From NCBI RefSeq assembly GCF_042665075.1, contig NZ_JBHTBR010000004.1:186001-250000 (forward strand): a DNA stretch of 64,000 nucleotides, read 5' to 3'. Source of the stretch: Hirschia litorea. Lineage in GTDB: Bacteria > Pseudomonadota > Alphaproteobacteria > Caulobacterales > Hyphomonadaceae. The translations under genes were made by a program, and so were the position numbers. Positions 55,408 to 63,271 of this stretch are shown here, in pieces (the first letter of the stretch is position 1; every line of letters starts with the position of its first letter). The notes beneath the pieces were generated by a model, which was not told where the DNA came from, did not search any database, and worked only from the letters and a program-made list of their open reading frames with translations.

Positions 55408-56532
55408 ATGACATATTCAAACGACACAAACTCATCTTCACAAAACTCTACAAATGCCGCCCAAGATGCGCGTGCTGATTCATTGGTCATTATTGCGCCA
55501 AGTGAATTTGCTGGCGAACGATTAGATAAATGGCTGCCAATTGCTCAGCCTGAATTATCTCGTTCACGGGCAAAAGCTGTAATTGAAGCTGGAGATGTGT
55601 TCTTAAATGATGTCGCCATAACCAGCGCAAAGCATAAAGTTGTTGCTGAAGGCCGTTATGTCATTCGCATGCCGCCGCCTTTAGATGCAGAACCGTTACC
55701 CGAAGATATTCCGCTGGATGTTTTGTTTGAAGATGAGCATCTCATCATCATCAACAAACCTGTTGGCATGGTCGTCCACCCCGCCCCGGGTGCGAGTTCG
55801 GGCACTTTGGTCAATGCTTTGCTACATCATTGCGCAGGACAATTATCTGGAATTGGCGGCGTTGCTCGCCCAGGAATTGTACATAGATTAGATAAAGACA
55901 CATCCGGTGTTATGGTCGCCGCTAAAACCGAATTTGCGCACACAGGATTGTCATCCCTCTTTCAAGCTCACTTTATGGAGCGTGCTTATCTTGCCGTCAC
56001 GCGCGGCGCACCGCGCCCGCTTGTTGGCCGCATCGAAAACCGAATTGCGAGATCAACAACCGATCGCAAAAAAATGTCTGTCGTCAGAGAAGCTCATTTT
56101 GCAGCTTCTGCAGAATGGCATGGCGAATCCGAAGATGATTACGAACAAAAAGGCAAGCACGCGATCACAAACTATAAAGTGCTTGAGCAATTTGGCCGCG
56201 TCGATGCTACATCTGGCCTACCAGCCGCAACTCTGACCGAATGCAGACTTGAAACAGGACGCACCCATCAGATCCGCGTGCACATGGCACATATTGGTGC
56301 TCCCCTTATTGGGGATCAAACATATGGGCGTTATCGCGGTTTGAAAGCTTTTGGCTCAGGCCCCACCTTTGAAGCCACGACGGAAGTCTGCAAAAACTTC
56401 AAACGCCAAGCATTGCATGCAGCTATTTTGGGATTTGAACATCCCGTCACTGGTGAAAATATGCGTTTTGAAACACCACCACCTCAAGACATGCTAGATT
56501 TGCTTGAGGCATTGCGCCAATTACCGAGTTAA
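55408..56532 (+). CDS. rluD: Ribosomal large-subunit pseudouridine synthase D
   Basis: Makes pseudouridines in helix 69 of 23S rRNA (1911, 1915, 1917 in E. coli). Residues 25-80 form an S4 domain (ERLDKWLPIAQPELSRSRAKAVIEAGDVFLN), followed by the catalytic HRLDKDTSGVMV and the LETGRTHQIRVHMAHIGAPLIGD segment. An ATG at 55408 is chosen; an upstream TTG at 55372 would add 12 residues. No Shine-Dalgarno is obvious. The rluD-rpoH order is typical of alphaproteobacteria. Confidence 0.92.
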   Translation: MTYSNDTNSSSQNSTNAAQDARADSLVIIAPSEFAGERLDKWLPIAQPELSRSRAKAVIEAGDVFLNDVAITSAKHKVVAEGRYVIRMPPPLDAEPLPEDIPLDVLFEDEHLIIINKPVGMVVHPAPGASSGTLVNALLHHCAGQLSGIGGVARPGIVHRLDKDTSGVMVAAKTEFAHTGLSSLFQAHFMERAYLAVTRGAPRPLVGRIENRIARSTTDRKKMSVVREAHFAASAEWHGESEDDYEQKGKHAITNYKVLEQFGRVDATSGLPAATLTECRLETGRTHQIRVHMAHIGAPLIGDQTYGRYRGLKAFGSGPTFEATTEVCKNFKRQALHAAILGFEHPVTGENMRFETPPPQDMLDLLEALRQLPS

Positions 56533-56567
56533 ATTCAGTCAAAACCTGCGATAATGCGGCTTGTGTC

Positions 56568-56593
56568 CGCCTCAAAAAGCATTTTTTGAGGCG
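56568..56593 (+). terminator. Hairpin after rluD
   Basis: CGCCTCAAAAA and TTTTTTGAGGCG form an extended stem with a 3-base loop; the lower part is G+C-rich. The T run lies inside the stem, not after it, so termination is likely but not certain. Confidence 0.6.
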
Positions 56594-56951
56594 ATCAACA
56601 TTATGTGATCTCTTTAAAAATAAAAAATTACACGCAAAGCTGCATGTGCTTTTTTAGAATAATCATTCTAAATTCAAAACGCTAACTTATCCGGCATTCC
56701 GCATCTAAATTTTGCCGCAAATAGAGTATAAAAATATATGAAATCAGCCTCTTATAAGTCGCTGAACAATTCCTACGTTAAACTTATACGCAACTAAATC
56801 AGGCGTTATACGTCTTTTTATAAGTTAAGCATGATGGGTGTTTTATATAAGCATACCGCCCATTATTCACGAAACTTATGGAACATATAGACAATATCGG
56901 GGCAGACGAGTTTTAAAAACTTCTGCATGTTGACCCCACACAAGGTTCACA

Positions 56952-56970
56952 GATGAGCATTGCTCTCATC
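56952..56970 (+). promoter_or_regulatory. Small hairpin in the rpoH 5' leader
   Basis: GATGAG and CTCATC are complementary with a 7-base loop, 15 bases before the GGAGG of rpoH. It may influence ribosome access; thermal regulation is only a possibility. Confidence 0.4.
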
Positions 56971-56995
56971 AGATGGTAAAACACGGAGGCCGACC

Positions 56996-57883
56996 ATGGC
57001 GCAGTTATCAACTTCTATCGCGCTCTCACCCGAACAAGGGCTATCGCGCTATCTGACAGAAATTCGCAAATACCCTCTTCTTGAAAAAGAACAGGAATTT
57101 ATGCTCGCCAACCGCTGGCGCGACCATGAAGACACTGAAGCTGCTGAGAAGATGGTGACATCCCACCTTCGTCTCGTCGCAAAAATCGCGATGGGGTATC
57201 GAGGTTATGGCCTTCCAATCGGTGAAGTTATCTCCGAGGGAAATGTCGGCCTAATGCAAGCGGTCAAAAAGTTTGATCCAGATAAAGGCTTCCGCCTTGC
57301 TACATATGCAATGTGGTGGATACGCGCCTCTATCCAAGAATACATCCTGCGCTCTTGGAGCCTCGTCAAACTCGGTACGACCGCCGCACAGAAGAAACTC
57401 TTCTTTAATTTGCGTCGTATCAAAGGTGAAATTCAAGCGCTTGAAGAAGGTGATCTACGTCCTGAAAACGTTGCAGAAATTGCGACACGCCTAAACGTTA
57501 CAGAAGACGAAGTTATCTCTATGAACCGCCGCATGACGGGTGGTGATGCATCTTTGAATGCCCCTATCGGCGGCACCGAAGGTGATGGCGAATGGATGGA
57601 CTGGTTGGCAGATGACGACCAACAAAACCAAGCTGAAGAGTATGAACAAAATGACGAATACTCCTCACGTATGGAATTGCTAGAAATGGCAATGACAAAC
57701 TTAAACGAGCGAGAAAGACACATTATTTCAGAACGCCGTTTGAAAGATGAGCCTTCAACACTCGAAGAACTTTCAGTTGTGTACAACGTTTCCAGAGAAC
57801 GTATTCGTCAAATCGAAGTACGTGCTTTTGAGAAACTCCAAAACGCAATGAAAGATGCCGCAGAAGAAAAAGGCATTCTCTAA
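56996..57883 (+). CDS. rpoH: RNA polymerase sigma-32 (heat-shock sigma factor)
   Basis: Directs RNA polymerase to heat-shock promoters. The 295-residue protein has region 2 (LRLVAKIAMGYRGYGLPIGEVISEGNVGLMQAVKKF, MWWIRASIQEYILRSWSL), the diagnostic RpoH box QKKLFFNLRR, and region 4 (VSRERIRQIEVRAFEKL). The ATG at 56996 follows GGAGG with 6-base spacing; the longer start at 56960 adds 12 residues without a ribosome site. Regulation may use the long structured leader. Confidence 0.96.
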   Translation: MAQLSTSIALSPEQGLSRYLTEIRKYPLLEKEQEFMLANRWRDHEDTEAAEKMVTSHLRLVAKIAMGYRGYGLPIGEVISEGNVGLMQAVKKFDPDKGFRLATYAMWWIRASIQEYILRSWSLVKLGTTAAQKKLFFNLRRIKGEIQALEEGDLRPENVAEIATRLNVTEDEVISMNRRMTGGDASLNAPIGGTEGDGEWMDWLADDDQQNQAEEYEQNDEYSSRMELLEMAMTNLNERERHIISERRLKDEPSTLEELSVVYNVSRERIRQIEVRAFEKLQNAMKDAAEEKGIL

Positions 57884-57908
57884 ACTTAAAACACCCCCGC
57901 ATGCAGCC

Positions 57909-57945
57909 AAGCCCCCTGATTTCTACGTAAATCGGGGGGCTTTAT
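57909..57945 (+). terminator. Terminator after rpoH
   Basis: AAGCCCCCTGATTT pairs with AAATCGGGGGGCTT (one T-G pair) over a 6-base loop, followed by a short T-rich tail. It is the only strong hairpin between rpoH and the SDR-like gene. Confidence 0.85.
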
Positions 57946-58050
57946 GTTATCTAGAGAAATTTTACTGACAAAACTCCCAAGTGTTAACCAATCTTTACCA
58001 AGATAGTGTATTGTTTACGCAAAGATTCTATATTTTGTTAGTTTGATAAT

Positions 58051-59085
58051 ATGCGGTTATTTGTTTCTGGTGGATGCGGGTTTGTTGGCTCATCTCTTGT
58101 GCGCCAAGCTGTTTCCTTAGGCATAAACATATTCAACGTAGACACACGCAACACCCCTCAAGGTGCCCCTCAATTGGAGGGGTCAAATAATGCCAAATGC
58201 TATTCTCAACTCATTGGCGATGTAACAGACAGCATTATGTTAAGTGCGCTGCTTCGTGAATTTAAACCCCACGCACTTATCCATTGTGCTGGCGGAATCC
58301 AACAAAAAAAAGGGACCACCACTACCCAAGGTGCAACCGCAACTATTGGCGTGCTTGATGCCGTCCAAAGTTATTTCGCCAACCTAACTGATGAGGCAAA
58401 AAAGGAATTTCGGTTCATCATTCCTTTTGATACCAGCGTGTTTGGTTCTCTGGATATTCACAAAGCTGAATTTTCTGGCATGCACCCCATTAACCCTCAA
58501 ACTATTTTAGGCGGACGGGCCGCACTCGACATCGCTTTGATACAAGGATGGGCTAATGAAACGCACATTCCCATCATATACGCAGGAGCCTCTGCCCTCT
58601 ATGGCAGCTGGCAACAAGCAGAAGCCTACATCCCCTCCACCATACGCCAAGCACTCAATCACCAGAGCATCAGCATCCCACGTGCACAAGACACGCTGGA
58701 TTGGCTTCATATAGATGATTTCGCCAATGGATTACTCCAAACTGCAATCAAGGGCGAACAAAACAAAACTTATTTATTTTCAGCACGTTCTGAACGAAGA
58801 AATATCGATATTGCCAACAATGTTGCGACAATTCTTGATGGATTACTCCCTACATCTCAAGGCGAGAGCTATCGCACCCGTTTGCAGGAAGAAAATTCGC
58901 TCCCACCTTTAAGGTGCGCATTAGACTCTACTCCCGCAGAAACTAAATTAGGCTGGCACGCAAAACAGAATTTGTTGATGGGATTACGTGAAAATGTAGC
59001 GTGGCATTTAAACCAAATGCCTGCCGCACATAAAGAAAAGGCCGCAAATGGGGGCTCCCCCACTTCCGGCCTTGCCGCAGAGTAA
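58051..59085 (+). CDS. SDR/epimerase-fold protein lacking the YxxxK motif
   Basis: 344 residues of the NAD-dependent epimerase/dehydratase family: VSGGCGFVGSSLV (G-x-x-G-x-x-G, residues 5-17), IHCAGG, and the later DTLDWLHIDDFANGLLQT. The segment that should be YxxxK reads ILGGR (152-156), after FDTSVFGS where the Ser/Thr usually sits, so catalytic Tyr and Lys are missing. It could be a regulatory or binding protein, or an enzyme with altered chemistry. The last 20 codons overlap the convergent purA terminator. Confidence 0.85.
   Translation: MRLFVSGGCGFVGSSLVRQAVSLGINIFNVDTRNTPQGAPQLEGSNNAKCYSQLIGDVTDSIMLSALLREFKPHALIHCAGGIQQKKGTTTTQGATATIGVLDAVQSYFANLTDEAKKEFRFIIPFDTSVFGSLDIHKAEFSGMHPINPQTILGGRAALDIALIQGWANETHIPIIYAGASALYGSWQQAEAYIPSTIRQALNHQSISIPRAQDTLDWLHIDDFANGLLQTAIKGEQNKTYLFSARSERRNIDIANNVATILDGLLPTSQGESYRTRLQEENSLPPLRCALDSTPAETKLGWHAKQNLLMGLRENVAWHLNQMPAAHKEKAANGGSPTSGLAAE
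59030..59073 (-). terminator. purA terminator inside the convergent SDR-like gene
   Basis: On the minus strand AAGGCCG, a 5-base loop side, GGGGG-AG-CCCCC, another 5 bases and CGGCCTT form a nested stem followed by TTCTTT. It ends about 40 bases after the purA stop, within the 3' coding end of the gene on the other strand. Confidence 0.75.
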
Positions 59086-59113
59086 GTTACTCTACTACAT
59101 CACTTTTTTGGAC

Positions 59114-60406
59114 TTAAGCGACGAATGGGTCGCGTACCAAAATAACATCTTCACGCTCAGGCGATGTAGAAAGTAGAGCGACCGGTTTACCCACTAACTC
59201 TTCTAAACGACGAACATATTTCACTGCCTCACCAGGAAGCTGTGTCCAGGAACGCGCGCCTTTTGTTGAACCTTTCCAACCCTTTAGCGTCTCATAAATC
59301 GGCTCAACTGCTGCTTGGTCAGTCATGCCCGCTGGGAAATAATCAATCACTTCACCATTCAATTTATAACCAACACAAACTTTAATTTCATCAAGTCCAT
59401 CAAGCACATCCAGCTTCGTAACAGCCAGCCCAGTCACGCCCGATGTGGCACATGCTTGACGCACCATAACACTATCAAACCAACCACACCGACGCGCACG
59501 ACCTGTCACCGTACCAAATTCATGTCCCACAGTTCCAAGACGCTTACCGACTTCATTATCTTGCTCAGTTGGGAAAGGCCCAGAGCCGACGCGCGTTGTA
59601 TACGCCTTGGCTAGTCCAAGCACATAATTCACTGCATTTGGACCAATTCCAGATCCTGCAGATGCCTGCCCAGCAACCACATTCGAAGAAGTTACAAACG
59701 GATAAGTACCGTGATCAACATCAAGCATTACACCTTGCGCACCTTCAAAAAGAATACGGCGACCCAGCTTAACACTTTCGTCCAAACGCTTCCACACGGG
59801 TTGTGCGTAGGCTAAGATTTTATCTGCGATTTCAAGAAGATCCGCCTTCAACTGCGCTGCATCTGGCTCACCCAATCCCAGTCCCACACGGAGTGGACGG
59901 TGGTGTGCAAGCAAACGCTCAAGCTTCAAATCCAATGCTGCAGGGTCTTTAAGGTCTGCGACACGAATAGCGCGACGGCCTACTTTATCTTCATATGCCG
60001 GACCAATTCCACGCTTTGTTGTACCAATTTTAGCATCGCCAAGCGCACCTTCACGAGCAGCATCAATATCTTTGTGCCAAGGAAGGATCAAACAGGCATT
60101 ATCAGCAAGCACGAGATCATCTGGCCCAAGCTCTACGCCTTGTTGCCCCATCGCTTCTACTTCAGACAACAACTGCCACGGGTCCACAACTACGCCATTG
60201 CCAATAACTGACAGCTTACCACCACGCACAACACCAGACGGAAGGAGGTTGAGTTTGAAGACCTTACCATCAATAACAAGTGTATGGCCCGCATTATGAC
60301 CACCTTGGAAACGCACAATCACATCTGCGCGGCTGGATAGCCAATCAACAATCTTACCTTTACCTTCGTCACCCCACTGGGCTCCGACAACCACCACACC
60401 GGACAT
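59114..60406 (-). CDS. purA: Adenylosuccinate synthetase
   Basis: Joins IMP and aspartate with GTP in AMP synthesis. The 430-residue protein has GAQWGDEGKGKIVDWL at the N terminus, FQGGHNAGHTLV, the IMP site GTTKRGIGPAYEDK, and ILFEGAQGVMLDVDHGTYPFVTSSN. The start at 60406 has GGAG six bases upstream, whereas the ATG at 60418 has none. Single-gene unit with its own terminator. Confidence 0.96.
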   Translation of the reverse strand: MSGVVVVGAQWGDEGKGKIVDWLSSRADVIVRFQGGHNAGHTLVIDGKVFKLNLLPSGVVRGGKLSVIGNGVVVDPWQLLSEVEAMGQQGVELGPDDLVLADNACLILPWHKDIDAAREGALGDAKIGTTKRGIGPAYEDKVGRRAIRVADLKDPAALDLKLERLLAHHRPLRVGLGLGEPDAAQLKADLLEIADKILAYAQPVWKRLDESVKLGRRILFEGAQGVMLDVDHGTYPFVTSSNVVAGQASAGSGIGPNAVNYVLGLAKAYTTRVGSGPFPTEQDNEVGKRLGTVGHEFGTVTGRARRCGWFDSVMVRQACATSGVTGLAVTKLDVLDGLDEIKVCVGYKLNGEVIDYFPAGMTDQAAVEPIYETLKGWKGSTKGARSWTQLPGEAVKYVRRLEELVGKPVALLSTSPEREDVILVRDPFVA

Positions 60407-60565
60407 GTGCTTCTCCATTTTAAGTGAAAGCCGCGCGCAAAGGACATTAAACTGTCACTTATGGCAAGGGGGAATCTCCTTAGGATAGCTATTTGGACAC
60501 ATAAGTCGCAGAAAAAGGCGTGCTCGGCTTAAAGCATCGGCCTCTAAATCGGCAATTTAGAGATT

Positions 60566-61141
60566 TTAAAACGAATAAGCTACCCTCACCCCAACATCGT
60601 CCAAACCTTGATTGCGTCCGTTTCCTAATATCTGACCATGCGATAAATGATCATAAATAAGCTGCAGCGCCCATGTCTCATTGATATCCTTGGTTATTGC
60701 AAAACTTGTTCGAAACAAATCACGCGAGCCCAACAATAAGTGCTTTGAATCAAAAACTGCACGCTCCTGCGCGGTGGCTCCCTGACTTTCTAGTTTTCCG
60801 CTATGCAGCGCATATCCAAAACTTGGTTGAAAATGCCACCCCTCTAGAAACTCAAAGTCCCATTCCAATCCCACTGCAATATAAGATGTTCTATCTTCGG
60901 AATTCACAGATGCCATTAAATAAGGGTGTGGTGACCATGTTTCACTCGACAAATTCCATTTGGAAAACCGAACATCCGCGGATAAATTGAAACCATCTTC
61001 TTTATTCGCGTTTTTAGGCGTTAGCACTTTTACATTGTGGTCCATTACTCCCAGCCGCACACTATCGACGATATCGGCCTGAGCAGTCATATTAAATGTT
61101 CCAGCGCCAATCGTAGCAAAAGCTATCAAAGCCTTATTCAT
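60566..61141 (-). CDS. PagL-like outer-membrane protein (lipid A 3-O-deacylase family)
   Basis: 191 residues with a signal peptide (ending TAQADI) and a beta-barrel-like body with alternating residues and terminal Phe (VRVAYSF). The late IYDHLSHGQILGNGRNQGLDDVGVRVAYSF segment fits the acyloxyacyl hydrolase/PagL family, in which the His and Ser are catalytic; the acidic partner would be one of the nearby Asp residues. It may alter lipid A, in keeping with the surface-glycan genes, but activity is inferred. An alternative start is GTG at 61150. Confidence 0.75.
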   Translation of the reverse strand: MNKALIAFATIGAGTFNMTAQADIVDSVRLGVMDHNVKVLTPKNANKEDGFNLSADVRFSKWNLSSETWSPHPYLMASVNSEDRTSYIAVGLEWDFEFLEGWHFQPSFGYALHSGKLESQGATAQERAVFDSKHLLLGSRDLFRTSFAITKDINETWALQLIYDHLSHGQILGNGRNQGLDDVGVRVAYSF

Positions 61142-61351
61142 CGAGGTCACTTTCTGACAATTATATTATGCCTTTGATTCTCCAACCACACTTAAATTTA
61201 CCCCAATTAGCTACTTTTAAAAGTGGAACAATCATCGCACCTATGATTAATGAAATTAATCACGTTCACATTTTGTTTTGCTTTTTCATGTGTTTTCACT
61301 TTAAAAATGCCAACAAACAGAAGTCGGATTGCCTGACTTCTCTAAAAAGAA

Positions 61352-62395
61352 ATGACTGTACTTATGGGTAGAGAAGGCGACATTACAGATCCCACACAGC
61401 AAGCTGGTGAATCTCAAGACCGTGCGCTGCGGCCCCTCTCATTTGACGACTTTACGGGACAAGAAACCGCTAAGGCCAATTTAAAAGTGTTTGTGCAAGC
61501 AGCCCGTAATCGGGGTGATGCTCTGGATCACGTCCTCCTGTTTGGCCCCCCCGGATTAGGAAAAACGACGCTCGCTCAAATCATGTCGAAAGAGATGGGG
61601 GTTGGCTTTAGGTCAACATCTGGGCCTGTTATCGGCAAGGCAGGAGATCTAGCTGCACTTTTAACGAATTTAGAAGAGAATGACGTTCTTTTTATTGATG
61701 AAATTCACCGCTTATCTCCAATCGTTGAAGAGATACTTTATCCAGCAATGGAAGATCACACACTCGACATTATGATTGGTGATGGTCCATCCGCGCGTTC
61801 AGTAAAAATTGACCTCCCTCCATTCACATTGGTTGGTGCCACAACTCGCGCTGGCCTTTTGTCTACGCCTCTGCGCGACCGTTTTGGCATTCCAGTGCGT
61901 TTAGAGTTTTACACACCAGAAGAACTGGGCGGTATTGTTTACCGAGCTGGCATCAAAATGGGTGCGGCATTGACCCAAGACGGCGCAATCGAAATTGCCC
62001 GACGCGCACGCGGCACTCCCCGTATTGCTATCCGCCTGTTGCGCCGCGTTCGTGATTTCGCTGAGGCTGAAGGCGTACAAATCAACAAAAATTCAGCAGC
62101 AAAAGGACTTGCAAGACTGGAAGTTGATGCTGACGGTTTAGACGCACTAGATAGACGTTATTTAAACGCACTTGTAAAAACGTATTCAGGTGGACCTGTA
62201 GGCGCTGATACCTTAGCAGCTGCATTGTCAGAAGCACGAGATGCAATAGAAGAAGTCATAGAACCCTATTTGATGCAGCAAGGCTTGATTATGCGCACCC
62301 CTCGCGGCCGTGTCGCTGCTCCCGGCGCATATAAACGCCTTGGAATGGTGCCACCCCAGAATACAACGCAACCAGATATGTTTAACGAAAAATAA
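61352..62395 (+). CDS. ruvB: Holliday junction DNA helicase RuvB
   Basis: AAA+ motor of branch migration with RuvA. The 347 residues include FTGQETAKANLKVF, Walker A GPPGLGKTTLAQ, Walker B FIDEIHRL, the sensor LVGATTRAGLLSTPLRDRFG, and the C-terminal winged helix with IEPYLMQQGLIMRTPRGR. ruvA and ruvC, normally just upstream, are absent; purA and a PagL-like gene are there instead. An in-frame ATG at 61364 is also possible. Confidence 0.96.
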   Translation: MTVLMGREGDITDPTQQAGESQDRALRPLSFDDFTGQETAKANLKVFVQAARNRGDALDHVLLFGPPGLGKTTLAQIMSKEMGVGFRSTSGPVIGKAGDLAALLTNLEENDVLFIDEIHRLSPIVEEILYPAMEDHTLDIMIGDGPSARSVKIDLPPFTLVGATTRAGLLSTPLRDRFGIPVRLEFYTPEELGGIVYRAGIKMGAALTQDGAIEIARRARGTPRIAIRLLRRVRDFAEAEGVQINKNSAAKGLARLEVDADGLDALDRRYLNALVKTYSGGPVGADTLAAALSEARDAIEEVIEPYLMQQGLIMRTPRGRVAAPGAYKRLGMVPPQNTTQPDMFNEK

Positions 62396-62542
62396 TCAAC
62401 CCTAGCGTGCAAAATATTTTACTTTTAGAGATGGGTTCGATACAAACTTCCTTTTTATTGATTCTATTCTTCATGCTGTACATCTTGAACATGCGGACGA
62501 GCATCTACACATAGGCAGAGATTACTATTCAGGACTTGCACA

Positions 62543-62989
62543 ATGACTGATCAACCTGAAACCGGACGCATCGAAGCGGATGAACATATACTACCAGTCC
62601 GCGTTTATTATGAAGACACCGATTTCACGGGTGTTGTATATCACGCCAATTATTTGAAGTTCTTCGAACGCGGACGCTCGGACTTCTTGCGGTTTGTTGG
62701 CATGAGCCACGAAAAGCTCTCACAAGAAGAAAATCCGCTGGCTTTTGCCGTTGCCCGCATGGAGATTGATTTCAAACGCCCGGCTAAAATTGATGATGCG
62801 CTAAAAGTGCACACCCGTTTTTTAGGCGCTAAAGGTGCACGCCTCATTTTTGATCAAAACATATTTAGGGATCAAACTCTCCTTTGCGCGGCTAAAGTTA
62901 CCATAGTTCAAATTAACATGGATGGCGCTTTGATCCGCCCTACCGAATCTCTTTTAAAAGCTTGGGGGCAATTTCAATTTACAAAGTAA
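62543..62989 (+). CDS. ybgC: Tol-Pal system-associated acyl-CoA thioesterase
   Basis: Hotdog-fold thioesterase of the YbgC family. The 148-residue protein carries VRVYYEDTDFTGVVYHANYLKFFERGRSDFL with the catalytic Asp. It precedes tolQ by about 280 bases, the standard ybgC-tolQRAB arrangement, linking it to cell-envelope maintenance during division. It may be transcribed separately from tolQ. Confidence 0.93.
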   Translation: MTDQPETGRIEADEHILPVRVYYEDTDFTGVVYHANYLKFFERGRSDFLRFVGMSHEKLSQEENPLAFAVARMEIDFKRPAKIDDALKVHTRFLGAKGARLIFDQNIFRDQTLLCAAKVTIVQINMDGALIRPTESLLKAWGQFQFTK

Positions 62990-63216
62990 GACATTCTGCA
63001 TTCGATCAAGGAAGGCAGACATCGTATTAGGATCGATACCCAAAACGCCCAAAATTCTTACGCGTCTTCTCGTATAAGTGCTTTTTCTTGCTGCATTTCA
63101 AAAATTTCATGCGTTGACTGACTGCACAAATGCATTTTGCGTGTGTAATTGACACTTGTCTCCTTCATCTCGCCCAATTTGCATTCCATGCAGGCTATGA
63201 ATAAGGAAACAAACTA

Positions 63217-63240
63217 CGGAGTCAGATTGTCTGACCTCCG
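63217..63240. promoter_or_regulatory. Inverted repeat upstream of tolQ
   Basis: CGGAGTCAGA and TCTGACCTCCG are complementary with one bulged base and a TTG loop. It lies 32 bases before the tolQ start and has no T tail, so an operator or leader hairpin is possible; an attenuator is less likely. Confidence 0.45.
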
Positions 63241-63271
63241 GTTAGACTGATCAATAAGCACTGAGGTCCTG

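Larger units (their letters stand above)
56533..56995 (+). other. Long A+T-rich rpoH leader/promoter region
   Basis: 463 bases without an ORF. It contains a hairpin after rluD (56568-56593), several CTTATA/TATAAG words between 56750 and 56880, and a small hairpin close to the rpoH start. No tRNA or small RNA recognised. Confidence 0.65.
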
